Numbered from the stretch's first letter, positions 7,901 to 17,427 are shown. The stretch: 64,000 nucleotides of DNA from JAICUY01 sp963716585 (GCA_963716585.1 CAVQTN010000002.1:372001-436000); one strand, 5' to 3'. The notes: generated by a model not told the origin, from the letters alone. Numbers and translations are program-made.

Positions 7901-9556
7901 CTACGAGCTCGCCAGGTACTGATGGATCAGCGCGATCGCCATGGCGCCTTCGCCCACCGCACTGGCAATGCGCTTGATCGACCGATATCGCACGTCGCCG
8001 ACGGCGAAGACGCCCGGCATGCTGGACTCGAGCAGCAACGGCTCGCGGTCCAGGCCCCAGCCGGGACGCGGCTTGCCGTCAGCCACGAGCGCGGCACCGG
8101 TGAGGACGAAACCGGCGGCGTCCCGCTCGACGATCCCGTCGAGCCAATCGGTGCGCGGCCGTTGCCCGATGGTCACGAAGAGGGCCGAGAGCGAGAGCTC
8201 TTGATCGCCGTCGACCGTTGCGAGCCGGACGCCCCCGAGCCGCCCGTCGCCCTCCACCGCCTGGAGCGTGGCGCCGGTGTGGGCCACGATCGTCGGGATG
8301 GCGCTGATCTGGTCGACGAGGTACTGCGACATGCCGGCCAGGCTGTCGCCGCGCACGATGAGGTGCACGTGGCTGGCGAAGCGCGACAGGTAGACCGCCG
8401 CCTGGCCCGCGGAGTTGCCACCGCCCATCACGCCGACCTCCATGTCGCGATACAGGACGGCCTCCGAGGTCGAGGCCCCGTAGAAGATGCCCGCGCCGAC
8501 GAGCTCGGCGACGCCCGGCAGCTCGAGCTGGCGGTAGCTCACTCCCGAAGCGATGACCACGGTCTGGCATGACAGCTCCGATCCGTCGGCCAGCGCCAGG
8601 GTGCGGTAGGGATCCTCGCGGCGCAGCGTGGTCACGTCCTGCGGCGAGAGGATCTCGGCGCCCAGCCGGCGAGCCTGGGTCAGCGCCCGTCGCGCCAGGT
8701 CGGCACCCGACAGGCCCACCGGGAAGCCGAGATAGTTCTCGATCCGGCTCGTGGTGCCGGCCTGGCCTCCGGGCGCCTCGCGCTCGAGCAGGACCGTCTT
8801 GAGGCCCTCGGAGGCGCCGTACACGGCGGCCGCCAGACCAGCCGGCCCGCCGCCGATGATGGCCACGTCGTAGAACGGCAGGCCGGCACGCGTCTGCAGC
8901 CCGATCTTCTCGGCGATCTGCATGTTCGTCGGGTCGTCGAGGGTCGAGGCATCGGGGAAGACGACCAGCGGCCGCGTCAGCTCCCCGGCGGGAGCGACGG
9001 CCATGGCCAGGCGCCGCCCCTCGTCATCGGCGTCCGGGTCGAGCCAGCGGTACGGCACCTGGTTGCGCGCCAGGTAGTCGCGGATCTCGTGTCCGCGCGG
9101 CGACCATCTGCCGACGAGCAGCTTCACGCCCTCGAAGGTGGGCCGGAAGGCAGCCGTCCAGTCCTCCAGCAGGTCGTCGACGACCGGGTAGAGGCGCTCA
9201 TCCGGCGGATCCCACGGTTTGAGCAGGTACTGGTCGAGGCGGATCTCGTTGATCGCCCTGATGGCCACCTCGGTATCGGCGTAGGCGGTCAGCAGCACGC
9301 GCTTGGCGTCCGGCTGCAGCTCGATCGCCTGGCGCAGGAACTCGATGCCGGTCATCACCGGCATGCGCTGGTCGACGAGGAACAAGGCGACGGAGCTGCC
9401 GCGCAGGGTCAGCTGGCGGGTCACCTCCAGGGCAGCCGTGCCCGAATCGGCCCGCACGACGCGATACCCCGCGTTGTACCGCGCCCGAAGGTCACGCTCG
9501 ACCGCCCTGAGGACGAGGTCGTCGTCATCGACCGCAAGGATCACCGGCTTGGCCAT
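7901..9556 (-). CDS. response regulator receiver fused to a thioredoxin-reductase-like flavoprotein
   Basis: 551 residues. Residues 1-125 are a CheY-like receiver with the acidic cluster VDDDD, phosphoacceptor Asp near 62 (LVDQRMP) and Lys in LLKPW. After an approximately 100-residue linker comes a thioredoxin reductase fold: FAD motif IIGGGPAGLAAA near 240, NADPH motif GVMGGGNSAGQAA near 385 and C-terminal GVFAVGDVR. Where true thioredoxin reductases have CxxC this protein reads GIFYGASTSEA, with no cysteine pair, so it cannot reduce a disulfide in the usual way. It heads an operon with the cNMP kinase and the cyclase. The start is the ATG at 9556, where homology begins. Confidence 0.9.
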   Translation of the reverse strand: MAKPVILAVDDDDLVLRAVERDLRARYNAGYRVVRADSGTAALEVTRQLTLRGSSVALFLVDQRMPVMTGIEFLRQAIELQPDAKRVLLTAYADTEVAIRAINEIRLDQYLLKPWDPPDERLYPVVDDLLEDWTAAFRPTFEGVKLLVGRWSPRGHEIRDYLARNQVPYRWLDPDADDEGRRLAMAVAPAGELTRPLVVFPDASTLDDPTNMQIAEKIGLQTRAGLPFYDVAIIGGGPAGLAAAVYGASEGLKTVLLEREAPGGQAGTTSRIENYLGFPVGLSGADLARRALTQARRLGAEILSPQDVTTLRREDPYRTLALADGSELSCQTVVIASGVSYRQLELPGVAELVGAGIFYGASTSEAVLYRDMEVGVMGGGNSAGQAAVYLSRFASHVHLIVRGDSLAGMSQYLVDQISAIPTIVAHTGATLQAVEGDGRLGGVRLATVDGDQELSLSALFVTIGQRPRTDWLDGIVERDAAGFVLTGAALVADGKPRPGWGLDREPLLLESSMPGVFAVGDVRYRSIKRIASAVGEGAMAIALIHQYLASS

Positions 9557-9610
9557 GAGGCCAGAGTGTGCGTCGGAAGCAAGGTTCTCACAAGGCCTTT
9601 TCCGCTCAGC

Positions 9611-9616
9611 TAGGCT
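9611..9616 (+). promoter_or_regulatory. -10 element TAGGCT, leaderless start of the EamA transporter gene
   Basis: The hexamer ends seven bases before the first base of the GTG start at 9623, so the predicted transcription start is the start codon. No Shine-Dalgarno sequence and no clear -35 box. Confidence 0.5.
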
Positions 9617-9622
9617 GCAGCG

Positions 9623-10585
9623 GTGAGGTCCTCTTCCGCCATCGCGGCCCGGTCCGCGGTCGCCAATCCGTTCGTCACGTTTGCCGCGCACCCGGTGCTC
9701 GCCGCCGCGCTGGGTGCCCTGGCCATCGCCTTTTCCGCGGTCCTCGTACGCGAGGCGGACGTGCCACCCGCCACGGCGGCGATCTTCCGCTGCGCGTACG
9801 CGCTGCCGCCGCTGGCGCTGCTCGCCTGGCTGGAGCGGCGCGCCTACGGCCCGCGACCGGCGAGCCAGCGCCGGCTGGCGATGATCGCCGGCATCTTCTT
9901 CGCCGTCGATCTGGTGGTCTGGCACCACACCATCGCATTCGTTGGGGCCGGGCTGGCGACCGTGCTCGGCAACACCCAGGTGCTCATCGTGGCGCTGCTG
10001 GCCTGGCTGATCCTGGGCGAGCAGCCCAACCGACGTTTGCTGGCCTCGCTGCCGATCGCGCTGGTCGGCGTCGTGCTGATCAGCGGCGTCGTCGGATCGC
10101 GGCCGTACGGCTCCGACCCGGTGATGGGCGTCATCACCGGGGTGGTCACCGGATTCGCGTACTCCGGCTTCCTGCTCGTCCTGCGTCGTGGCAACGCCGA
10201 CCTGCGACGTCCCGCGGGACCGCTCTTCGACGCGACCCTGGTCGGCGCGGTCGCCTCGCTGCTCATCGGCCTGCCGCTGGGCGAAGTGGACCTGCTGCCC
10301 ACCTGGCCGGCGCACGGCTGGCTGCTGCTGCTGGCGATCTCGGCCCAGGTCGTGGGCTGGCTGCTGATCAGCGTCTCCCTGCCGCGGGTGCCGGCCGCGC
10401 TGACCAGCGTGGTGCTGACCCTCCAGCCGGTCGGCTCGGTTCTGCTCGGCATGATCCTGCTCAGCGAGACGCCCTCGGAGGTGCAGCTCATCGGCGCGGC
10501 GCTGATCCTGGCCGGCCTGGTACTCGCCACGCTCCGGCGACCGGGAGAGGCACGGCGCCCCATTGCCGAGCCGGAGATCGGCTGA
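9623..10585 (+). CDS. EamA/DMT family transporter
   Basis: 320 residues with about ten membrane segments in two repeats of five, the drug/metabolite transporter layout. The first EamA repeat runs from about residue 15 to 145 (LGNTQVLIVALLAWLILGEQP is the characteristic end of helix 4) and the second from 165 to 300 (LTLQPVGSVLLGMILLSETP). Such carriers export amino acids or other metabolites. The stop overlaps the start of hutI as TGATG, so the pair is co-translated; export or import of a histidine-related compound is conceivable but unproven. Confidence 0.85.
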   Translation: MRSSSAIAARSAVANPFVTFAAHPVLAAALGALAIAFSAVLVREADVPPATAAIFRCAYALPPLALLAWLERRAYGPRPASQRRLAMIAGIFFAVDLVVWHHTIAFVGAGLATVLGNTQVLIVALLAWLILGEQPNRRLLASLPIALVGVVLISGVVGSRPYGSDPVMGVITGVVTGFAYSGFLLVLRRGNADLRRPAGPLFDATLVGAVASLLIGLPLGEVDLLPTWPAHGWLLLLAISAQVVGWLLISVSLPRVPAALTSVVLTLQPVGSVLLGMILLSETPSEVQLIGAALILAGLVLATLRRPGEARRPIAEPEIG

Positions 10586-11778
10586 TGGAATCCGTGCCGC
10601 ACGAGGCGCAGCTCCTGACCGGCACTGGCCGGTTGCTGAGCGGGGGTCGGGTCGTGTCGCCGTGGGCGGTGCAGGTTCGCGGTGGCGTCATCACCTGGGT
10701 CGGAGACCCGGCGGACGCGCCGCCCACCGATTCTGTCGTCGACCTGGCCACGGCCCTGCTGACCCCCGGCCTTGTCGATGCGCACACCCACCCGGCCTTC
10801 GCCGGCGATCGCTCGGACGAGGCCGCGGCGCGCCTCAGCGGGGCCTCCTACGACGGCGGCGGCATCCTGCGCACGGTGCGCGCGACGCGCGACGCGTCTG
10901 ACGAGGAGCTGCTGCGGCTCATCGACGGCCGGCTGCGTGCCGCGCTGCGGCAGGGCACGACGACGATCGAGTGCAAGTCCGGCTATGGCCTCTCGACCGA
11001 GGAGGAGCTTCGTGCGTTGCGGCTGATCGGCGTGGCGGCCGAGGCAGTCGGCATGCGCGTGGTGCGCACCTTCCTGGGCGCGCACGCGGTGCCGCCGGGA
11101 ACCACGCCCGAGGCGTACGTCGAGCTCGTCGTCAACGAGATGCTGCCAGCGGTCGCCGCCAGCGCCGACTTCTGCGACGTGTTCTGCGATCGCGGCTTCT
11201 TCAGCGTCGCGCAGGCCGACCGAATCCTGCGCGCCGCGGCCGCACACGGGCTCGGGTTGCGGATGCACGCAGAGCAGCTGGCGCGCACCGGTGCCGTGGC
11301 GTTGGGCGTGGCGCTGGGAGTGACATCGGTCGACCACCTCGAGCAACTGGATGCGGCCGGTGTGGGTGCACTGACCGGCTCCTCCACGGTGGCGACGCTG
11401 CTCCCCGGCCCCGCGATCGTCATGCGCGACACGCTGCCCCCGGCCCGCGCGCTGCTCGATGCAGGGGTGACCGTCGCGCTGGCCAGCGACGCCAACGCCG
11501 GCACGTTCGGCAGCAGCTCGCTGCCGCTGGTCATCGGGCTGGGCGCGACGCTGCTGCGCATGTCGATCGTCGAGGCACTCGACGCCGCGACGCGCGGCGG
11601 TGCCGCGTCGCTGGCCCTCGGCACGGTGTGTGGCGAGATCAGACCCGGCCTCGCCGCCGACCTGGTCGCCTGGGACGCCGAACACGAGGGCGCTTTCGCC
11701 CTGCATTTCGGCGACGTTCGGCCGCGGCAGGTCTGGCTGGCCGGCGTGCCGCTGCGCGGTGACTCCACAGGTGACTGA
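10585..11778 (+). CDS. hutI: imidazolonepropionase
   Basis: 397 residues, near the family length of about 405. It opens the imidazolone ring to N-formimino-glutamate in histidine breakdown. Amidohydrolase metal ligands are visible: VDAHTHPAFAGDR near residue 68, the His in RMHAEQL near 225, and Asp in ASDANAGTFGSSS near 305; ECKSGYGLSTEEEL near 130 is a family signature. The other hut genes are not in the window. The last codons and the stop lie inside the left arm of an intergenic repeat, so the extreme C-terminus (STGD) may derive from that repeat. Confidence 0.92.
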   Translation: MESVPHEAQLLTGTGRLLSGGRVVSPWAVQVRGGVITWVGDPADAPPTDSVVDLATALLTPGLVDAHTHPAFAGDRSDEAAARLSGASYDGGGILRTVRATRDASDEELLRLIDGRLRAALRQGTTTIECKSGYGLSTEEELRALRLIGVAAEAVGMRVVRTFLGAHAVPPGTTPEAYVELVVNEMLPAVAASADFCDVFCDRGFFSVAQADRILRAAAAHGLGLRMHAEQLARTGAVALGVALGVTSVDHLEQLDAAGVGALTGSSTVATLLPGPAIVMRDTLPPARALLDAGVTVALASDANAGTFGSSSLPLVIGLGATLLRMSIVEALDAATRGGAASLALGTVCGEIRPGLAADLVAWDAEHEGAFALHFGDVRPRQVWLAGVPLRGDSTGD

Positions 11779-11960
11779 AACGAGTGAGACGTCGAGGTTC
11801 ACCTGCTGTTTAGGCAGCAGGTGACTCAGATCGACCCCATTGACCGGCTGCGACCCTCAACCACGTCGGTTTCAGTCACCCGGCGACTCAACGGCAGGAC
11901 AGCGGCCGCGAGACCCTCATCTCAGTCACCAGTCGATTCAACCGCAGGGCAACCGGGCCC
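11770..11960 (+). repeat. intergenic structured repeat, copy A
   Basis: Left arm GGTGACTGAAAC at 11770-11781 pairs perfectly with GTTTCAGTCACC at 11869-11880. Inside is a 9-bp hairpin, CACCTGCTG (11800-11808) with CAGCAGGTG (11815-11823). Downstream the element continues with the GACAGCGG block also found in other copies. Related copies lie near 27.6, 28.6 and 58.2 kb. I do not recognise the family; it could be a small mobile palindromic repeat or a structured RNA. Confidence 0.75.
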
Positions 11961-12002
11961 GAGACCGCGGGCCGCTTGACCCATCCCGCCATGATGGCGG
12001 CG

Positions 12003-13347
12003 ATGGAGCATTTCGAAGTCGTTGTCATCGGTGCCGGGGCCGCCGGCGAAGCCGCCGCCCACTACGCCCGCAGCCGGGGCGCGAGCGTCGCGATCATCGA
12101 TCGCGAGCTGTTCGGCGGATCATGCCCGTTCTGGGCATGCATGCCCTCCAAGGCGCTGCTGCATGCCGCATCGGTCCATCACGCTGGAGGCGACTACCCC
12201 TGGCCGAAGGCCAGCGACTTCCGCGATTACATGATCAGCCGCGAGGGCACCGACTGGCCCGATGACTCCAGCCACATCAAGTCACTGGAGAGCGCCGGTG
12301 CGACCGTCATCCGCGGCACGGCCCGCTTCGCGGGCCCGGGACGCCTGACCGTGACAACCGACGGCGCTTCGCGTGACCTGCAGGCAGACGCGGTCGTCCT
12401 GGCGGTCGGCTCGCATGCGCGCATGCCCGACGTGCCCGGCCTGGCCGAGGCCGATACCTGGACGAACCGGCAGGGCACTGCCACGCGCGACCTGCCCCAA
12501 AGCCTGGTGATCCTGGGCGCCGGCCCGACCGGCGTCGAGCTCACGCAGGTCTACGCCCGCTACGGCGTACCGACCACGATCGTCCACCCGCGCGAGCACA
12601 TCAACGACCGCGATCATCCGCGCAGCTCGAAGGTGCTGGAGAAGGCGCTGGAGCGCGACGGCGTGACGCTGCGGCTGAATGCCCGAGCCGAACGCGTGGA
12701 GCCCGGCGATGGCGGCGCTGCTCGCGTCTTCCTGGACGACGGCTCGCGACGTCGATGCGCACGCCATCCTGGTGGCCATCGGTCGCGAGATCCCGTTCGA
12801 CGACCTGGGCCTGAACGCGATCGGAGTCCAGCCAAAGGATGGCCGCGTTCGCAGCGACGGATTGAAGATCACCGACCACGTCTACGTCGCCGGTGACGTC
12901 GCAGGACCGGAGATGCACACCCACCTGGCGCACTACGAGGGCGAGATGGCGGTTCGCCTGGCGCTCGGCGACGACGCCGTCCCCGATCTGTCGGCCATTC
13001 CGCGTGCGACCTACACCGATCCCGAGACCTCGTCGGTCGGGCTCCTGCTGGACGAGGCAAGGGAGCGCGGGATCGATCCGGTCGAGCTGACGGCGGACCT
13101 CGCGACCTCGGCCAAGGGCTACGCCACCCAGGCCGAGGGTCACGTCACGATCGTGGTCGACCGCGCGCGCCGCGTTCTGGTGGGCGCCTTCATGGCCGGG
13201 CCGGGCGTGTCGGAGACGATCCATGAGGCCGTGCTGGCGGTGAAGCTGGGCACCCCACTCGACATCCTGGCCGACACGATCCACGCCTTTCCGACCGTTG
13301 CGCGCGTGCTCGGCTCGCTGTTCATCAAGGCGTCGCGCGAGCTGTAG
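12003..13347 (+). CDS. pyridine nucleotide-disulfide oxidoreductase (Lpd/MerA/mycothione reductase family), frameshifted
   Basis: Two frames together give about 448 residues of a flavin disulfide reductase. The first frame has FAD motif VVIGAGAAGEAAA, the redox CxxxxC in GGSCPFWACMPSK near residue 45 and NAD motif ILGAGPTGVEL near 170. The second frame carries VAGDVAG and the C-terminal dimer interface (IHAFPTVARV) with the proton relay region. The frame changes near 12745-12755; removing one base from CGACGTCGAT restores a continuous protein. The start is taken at ATG 12003 just before the FAD motif; ATG 11991/11994 are also possible. Substrate unknown. Confidence 0.78.
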
Positions 13348-14090
13348 TGGAGCAGGCGCTCCTCCTGGCCGCGCTCTTCGCGGCCGCGGCCATCCTCTAC
13401 GGGTCGGTCGGGCACGCCGGCGCATCGGCCTACCTGGCCGCGATGGCACTGGTTGGCATGTCGCCCGACGTGATGAAGCCGACCGCGCTGGTCCTGAACA
13501 TCCTGGTCGCAACCCTGGTGACGGCCCGGTTCGCGCGGGCCGGGTTCGTCAAGCCGCTGGCCCTGCTTCCGTTCCTGGTGGGCTCGGTGCCGGCCGCGTT
13601 CATCGGTGGCGCGTGGCACCTTCCCGGCGAGCTCTACCGGCCGCTGGTGGGCGTGGTGCTCATCTGGGCAGCCTTCCGCTTCTTCGCCGTGGCAGGGCGC
13701 GCGGCCGCCGAGTTCGCGCCGCGGGCGCCATGGCGGCAGGCACTCATCGCGGGCGTGGTGCTGGGGCTGCTCGCCGGCCTGACCGGCACCGGCGGCGGCA
13801 TCTTCCTGACGCCGCTGATGGTGATGCTGGGCTGGGCCGGCGTGCGCTATGCCGCGGGCACGTCCGCCGCGTTCATCCTGGCCAATTCGCTGAGCGGTCT
13901 CGCCGGCAACATCGGCACGCTGGGCGTCGCCACGCTGCCTTCCGGCCTGCCGCTCTGGCTCGTGGCGGTGGCGGTCGGCGGCCTGGTCGGCGCCGAGCTC
14001 GGGGCACGCCGCCTGACTCCGCCCGGGGTGCGCCGAGCCCTGGCGCTGGTGCTGCTGGTCGCAGGATTGAAGATCATCCTGGTGCCCTGA
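13347..14090 (+). CDS. TauE/SafE family sulfite/sulfoacetate-type anion exporter
   Basis: 247 residues with about seven to eight membrane segments in two similar halves. The family glycine-rich loops are present: GSVGHAGASAYLA near residue 19 and GLTGTGGGIFLTPLM near 145. Family members export sulfite, sulfoacetate or related anions. The GTG start overlaps the stop of the disulfide reductase gene by one base, so the two are probably expressed together, which hints at sulfur chemistry without proving it. Confidence 0.85.
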   Translation: MEQALLLAALFAAAAILYGSVGHAGASAYLAAMALVGMSPDVMKPTALVLNILVATLVTARFARAGFVKPLALLPFLVGSVPAAFIGGAWHLPGELYRPLVGVVLIWAAFRFFAVAGRAAAEFAPRAPWRQALIAGVVLGLLAGLTGTGGGIFLTPLMVMLGWAGVRYAAGTSAAFILANSLSGLAGNIGTLGVATLPSGLPLWLVAVAVGGLVGAELGARRLTPPGVRRALALVLLVAGLKIILVP

Positions 14091-14098
14091 GCGTGGCG

Positions 14099-14104
14099 TA
14101 GGAT
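14099..14104 (+). promoter_or_regulatory. -10 element TAGGAT, leaderless start of the PLP enzyme gene
   Basis: TAGGAT ends seven bases before the first base of ATG 14111, predicting transcription from the start codon; no ribosome-binding site is present in the short gap. Confidence 0.5.
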
Positions 14105-14110
14105 GCGCGC

Positions 14111-15499
14111 ATGCAGGCCGAGTCCCTTCGCCTGGTCGGCCAGGACGCGCAGGTCCCACTCGTCACCGGCGAGACGGTGCGCTACGTGAATCTCGACTAT
14201 GCCGCCAGCGCGCCGGCACTCCAGGCGGTCGCCGATGCCGTCGCCGAGTTCATGCCCTGGTACAGCAGCGTGCACCGCGGAGCCGGCTACAAGTCGCGGA
14301 CCGCCACGGCGGCCTACGAGGGCGCCCGCGAGGCGGTGCGTGCCTTCTTCAACGCCCGCGACGACGACAGCATCGTGTTCACCCGCAACACGACCGATTC
14401 GATCAACCTGATGGCGTCCGTGCTCCCCGGCACGGTGCGCGTGATCGGCTTCGCCGGCGAGCACCACGCCAACCTGCTGCCGTGGAAGCGTTGCGCCGCC
14501 ACCTTCCTGCCCGTCGCCGCATCGCCGGCAGAACTGCTCCAGCGTTTGGAGGAGACGCTGCGCGACAACCCGTCGGACGAGACGCTGGTGGCCATCACCG
14601 CCGCGTCGAACGTGACCGGCGAGATCGTGCCGATCGACGAGGTGGCGACCCTGGCGCATCGGTATGGCGCCCGCCTGCTGGTCGATGCCGCGCAGCTGGC
14701 GCCGCATGCGCCCATCGACATGCGCAGCCTGGGGATCGACTACCTGGCGATGTCGGGTCACAAGCTGTACGCCCCGTACGGCACCGGGGTGCTCATCGGT
14801 TCGCCCGATTGGCTGGGCGGTGGCGAGCCGTACCTGCGCGGCGGCGGCGCGGTGAAGCTGGTGACCGTCGACGAGGTGGTGTGGGCCGAGATGCCCGATC
14901 GCCAGGAGGCCGGCTCGCCGAACGTGGTCGGCGCGGTGGCGCTGGGGGTCGCCTGCGACACGTTGCGCGCGGCCGGCATGGCGCGCCTGGCGGCCGAGGA
15001 GCATGCGCTGTGGACGTACGCCCGTCAGCGCTTCGGCCAGGTGACCGGCTTCGAGCACTACCGCATCTGGCCGGCCGAGCATCCGCGCGTGGGCCTGTTC
15101 ACCTTCAACCTGGCCGGCCACGGTTACGACCAGCTGGCCGCCATCCTGTCAGCGGAGTACGGGATCGGCGTGCGGCACGGCTGCTTCTGCGCACATCCGC
15201 TGATGATCGAGCTGCTGCACGTCGATCGCGCCGAGGCCGACTCGCTCATCGGCGCCACGAAGCGTGGCGAGCATCCCCGGCTGCCCGGCGCCGCGCGCAT
15301 GAGCTTCGGGCTGGGCACCACTCGCGAGGACGTCGACCGCGCGGCCGATGCGCTGGCCTCGATCGCCGCCGACGGCCCGCGCTGGACCTACCGCTGCTCG
15401 ACCGTCAGCGGCGACTGCGAGCCCGATCCGGATCCTCGCGCGCTCCCCGACCTTCCGCTGCGCTACGCCTCGCCGGGCCGAGGCAGCGAAGCTTCCTGA
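14111..15499 (+). CDS. class V aminotransferase fold enzyme (cysteine desulfurase-like)
   Basis: 462 residues. The PLP lysine lies in MSGHKLYAPYGTG near residue 220, preceded by the PLP-contacting Asp in LLVDAAQLAPH near 195 and the phosphate-binding region FTRNTTDSINL near 95. The C-terminal part has GCFCAHPL near 360, a Cys placed as in SufS/CsdA-type desulfurases. It could be a cysteine desulfurase or another PLP-dependent lyase such as an isopenicillin epimerase-like enzyme. No suf or isc genes are nearby. A leaderless promoter precedes it. Confidence 0.8.
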   Translation: MQAESLRLVGQDAQVPLVTGETVRYVNLDYAASAPALQAVADAVAEFMPWYSSVHRGAGYKSRTATAAYEGAREAVRAFFNARDDDSIVFTRNTTDSINLMASVLPGTVRVIGFAGEHHANLLPWKRCAATFLPVAASPAELLQRLEETLRDNPSDETLVAITAASNVTGEIVPIDEVATLAHRYGARLLVDAAQLAPHAPIDMRSLGIDYLAMSGHKLYAPYGTGVLIGSPDWLGGGEPYLRGGGAVKLVTVDEVVWAEMPDRQEAGSPNVVGAVALGVACDTLRAAGMARLAAEEHALWTYARQRFGQVTGFEHYRIWPAEHPRVGLFTFNLAGHGYDQLAAILSAEYGIGVRHGCFCAHPLMIELLHVDRAEADSLIGATKRGEHPRLPGAARMSFGLGTTREDVDRAADALASIAADGPRWTYRCSTVSGDCEPDPDPRALPDLPLRYASPGRGSEAS

Positions 15500-15506
15500 C
15501 GCAGGC

Positions 15507-16208
15507 ATGGCCAGCGTGCTGATCGTCGACGACGATCCGAAGATCCGCGACCTGTTGCGCCTCTACCTGGAGCGCGAGGGACACCGCGCCCTGTTCGCGG
15601 CCGACGGTCCGGCCGCGCTGGCGATCGCGCTGGGCACGAAGCCCGACCTCGTGCTGCTCGACGTCATGCTGCCCGGGCTCGATGGCTTCGCGGTCGTCCG
15701 CCGCCTGCGCGAGGAGAGCTTGGTGCCGATCATCCTGCTCACGGCGCGCAGCGGCGATGCGGACAAGGTGGTCGGGCTCGACCTGGGAGCCGACGACTAC
15801 GTCGTCAAGCCGTTTTCGCCCCGCGAGCTCATGGCGAGGGTGCGCGCACAGCTGCGCCGGCATCGGTCGGAAGGCGACGACCAGCCGATCCTGGTGAGCG
15901 ACGACCTGGTCCTCGATCCGAACGCGGTCGAGGCCCACCTCGCCGGAAAGCCCCTCGACCTGACCCCGTTCGAGTTTCGGCTGCTGCGTGGTCTGATGCG
16001 GCGACCGGGACGCGTCTTCAGCCGCGACGACCTCATCGATGCGATCCACGGCGACGACGATCCGGGGATCATCGACCGCACCATCGACGTGCACCTGGGA
16101 CGGCTGCGCCGCAAGCTCGACGACGACGCCGCGGACCCGCGCTTCATCGCGACCGTTCGAACGGTTGGCTACAAGTTCATCGGCCCGGTCGAACAGCGCC
16201 CGGCGTGA
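15507..16208 (+). CDS. OmpR-family response regulator
   Basis: 233 residues. Receiver domain with acidic pair in VDDDPKI, phosphoacceptor Asp in LVLLDVMLPG near 51 and Lys in VVKPFSPREL near 100; C-terminal winged helix from about 135 with DLTPFEFRLLRGLM and the recognition/wing ending RTVGYKF. It pairs with the kinase that follows (GTGA overlap). The ATG at 15507, directly before the first receiver strand, is the natural start, seven bases after the upstream stop. Confidence 0.92.
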   Translation: MASVLIVDDDPKIRDLLRLYLEREGHRALFAADGPAALAIALGTKPDLVLLDVMLPGLDGFAVVRRLREESLVPIILLTARSGDADKVVGLDLGADDYVVKPFSPRELMARVRAQLRRHRSEGDDQPILVSDDLVLDPNAVEAHLAGKPLDLTPFEFRLLRGLMRRPGRVFSRDDLIDAIHGDDDPGIIDRTIDVHLGRLRRKLDDDAADPRFIATVRTVGYKFIGPVEQRPA

Positions 16209-17282
16209 GACCGATGTTCTCGCTGCGGCTGCGCCTCATCGGCCTCTTCGTGATCCTGGCACTGGTGGTCGCCGCGGTGATGATCGTGGCGGTCCAGCAA
16301 TTCTCCTCCGAGCAGGTCATGCACCTCGCCGTCGAGGCAGGCTCGTCGCCCGAGCAGGCGCAGGCCATGTTCGACGAGGCGGTCGGTCGCGTGCTGCTGA
16401 TCGGGGCGGTGGTTGGCCTGCTGGTCGGCATGTTCGCGGGCTGGTGGCTGCTGCGCAGGATCCTGCTTCCGCTCGAGCGCCTGACCAATGCCTCTCGGGC
16501 GATCGCCTGGGGCGACCTGGCGACGCGCGTTCCGGCACCGCCCGATCCCGAGCTGCGCGGCCTGGCCGATGCGTTCAACCAGATGGCCGCCACGCTCGAG
16601 CGCATGGATACGCTGCGGCGTGCGCTGGTCGAGGACGTGGCGCATGAGCTGCGCACCCCACTCACCTCGCTGCGTGGCTACACGGAGGCATTGGCCGATG
16701 GCGTCGTCGAGCCGACGCCCGACATGCTGCGCACCGTCCACGAGGAGATCGTGCGGCTGGGATCGCTGGTCGAGGGGCTCGATCAGCTGGCGCGCGGAGA
16801 AGCCGGCCCCCGGGCGCAGGCGCTGGCCGAGGTCGACCTGGCGGCGGTCGTCACGCGAGCCGTTGCGCTGGTCTCGCCCGAGTTGGCCAGGCGGCGGATC
16901 TCGGTGGAGCTGGACGACGGCGAGGCGCTGCCCCGGCTGCTGGCGGAACCGGGCACGCTGGACCAGGTCGTCAGCAACCTGATGCAGAACGCGGTGCGCT
17001 ACACCGACGGCGGCGGCAGCGTCACCGTCCGGCTGCGCGCCGAGAACGGATGGATCCGCTGCGCCGTCGCCAATACCGGCTCCGAGATCCCCGAGTCGAA
17101 GCTGCCGCTCATACTGGGAGCGGCTGCATCGCGTCGACCCGTCACGCGATCGGGCGTCCGGCGGTGCGGGGATCGGCCTGGCCATCGTGCGCCAGATCGT
17201 CGAAAGCCTTGGCGGTCGCGTCGGCGCCGAATCCGCGAACGGCCGGACCGAGGTCTGGTTCGAGCTGCCAATCGCCGGCTGA
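16205..17282 (+). CDS. membrane sensor histidine kinase with HAMP domain, frameshifted
   Basis: About 358 residues when repaired. Membrane segments near residues 10-30 and 75-95 flank a short extracytoplasmic loop, followed by HAMP, the phosphoacceptor in VAHELRTPLTSLRGY near 150 and HATPase boxes N (NLMQNAVRYT) and G1. After KLPLI the frame is lost near 17110. One base removed from ATACTGG restores WERLHRVDPS and then GAGIGLAIVRQIVE with the stop at 17280-17282. It is the cognate kinase of the preceding regulator. I treat the shift as a probable sequence error rather than loss of function. Confidence 0.8.
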
Positions 17283-17347
17283 CGTTGCGCTCGCCGGTGG
17301 CTCGACACACGAGTCAGTGCGGGAAGCAGGCGCGGGTAATGCGGCGT

Positions 17348-17427
17348 TTCGCTCGCAATGCGAGCGGATCGGGAGAGAGGGGCCAGGTTCCCCTCCTCTT
17401 TCCCCCATTGGCTCGCACTGCGAGCGA
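17348..17427. terminator. large imperfect palindrome between convergent genes, probable bidirectional terminator
   Basis: Two near-identical 15-bp palindromes, GCTCGCAATGCGAGC at 17351-17365 and GCTCGCACTGCGAGC at 17411-17425, flank a central stem of GAGAGGGG with CCCCTC. The entire stretch folds on itself, and it sits exactly between a rightward kinase gene and a leftward oxidase gene. There is no long T tract, so it could also be a REP/MITE-like insertion. Confidence 0.5.

Noticed and set aside
7901..10315. An 804-residue open frame extending the receiver/reductase fusion upstream past 9556
   Set aside because: The extra 250 residues are antisense to the EamA gene, rich in Arg/Asp/Gln/His and without homology; the receiver domain begins at ATG 9556.
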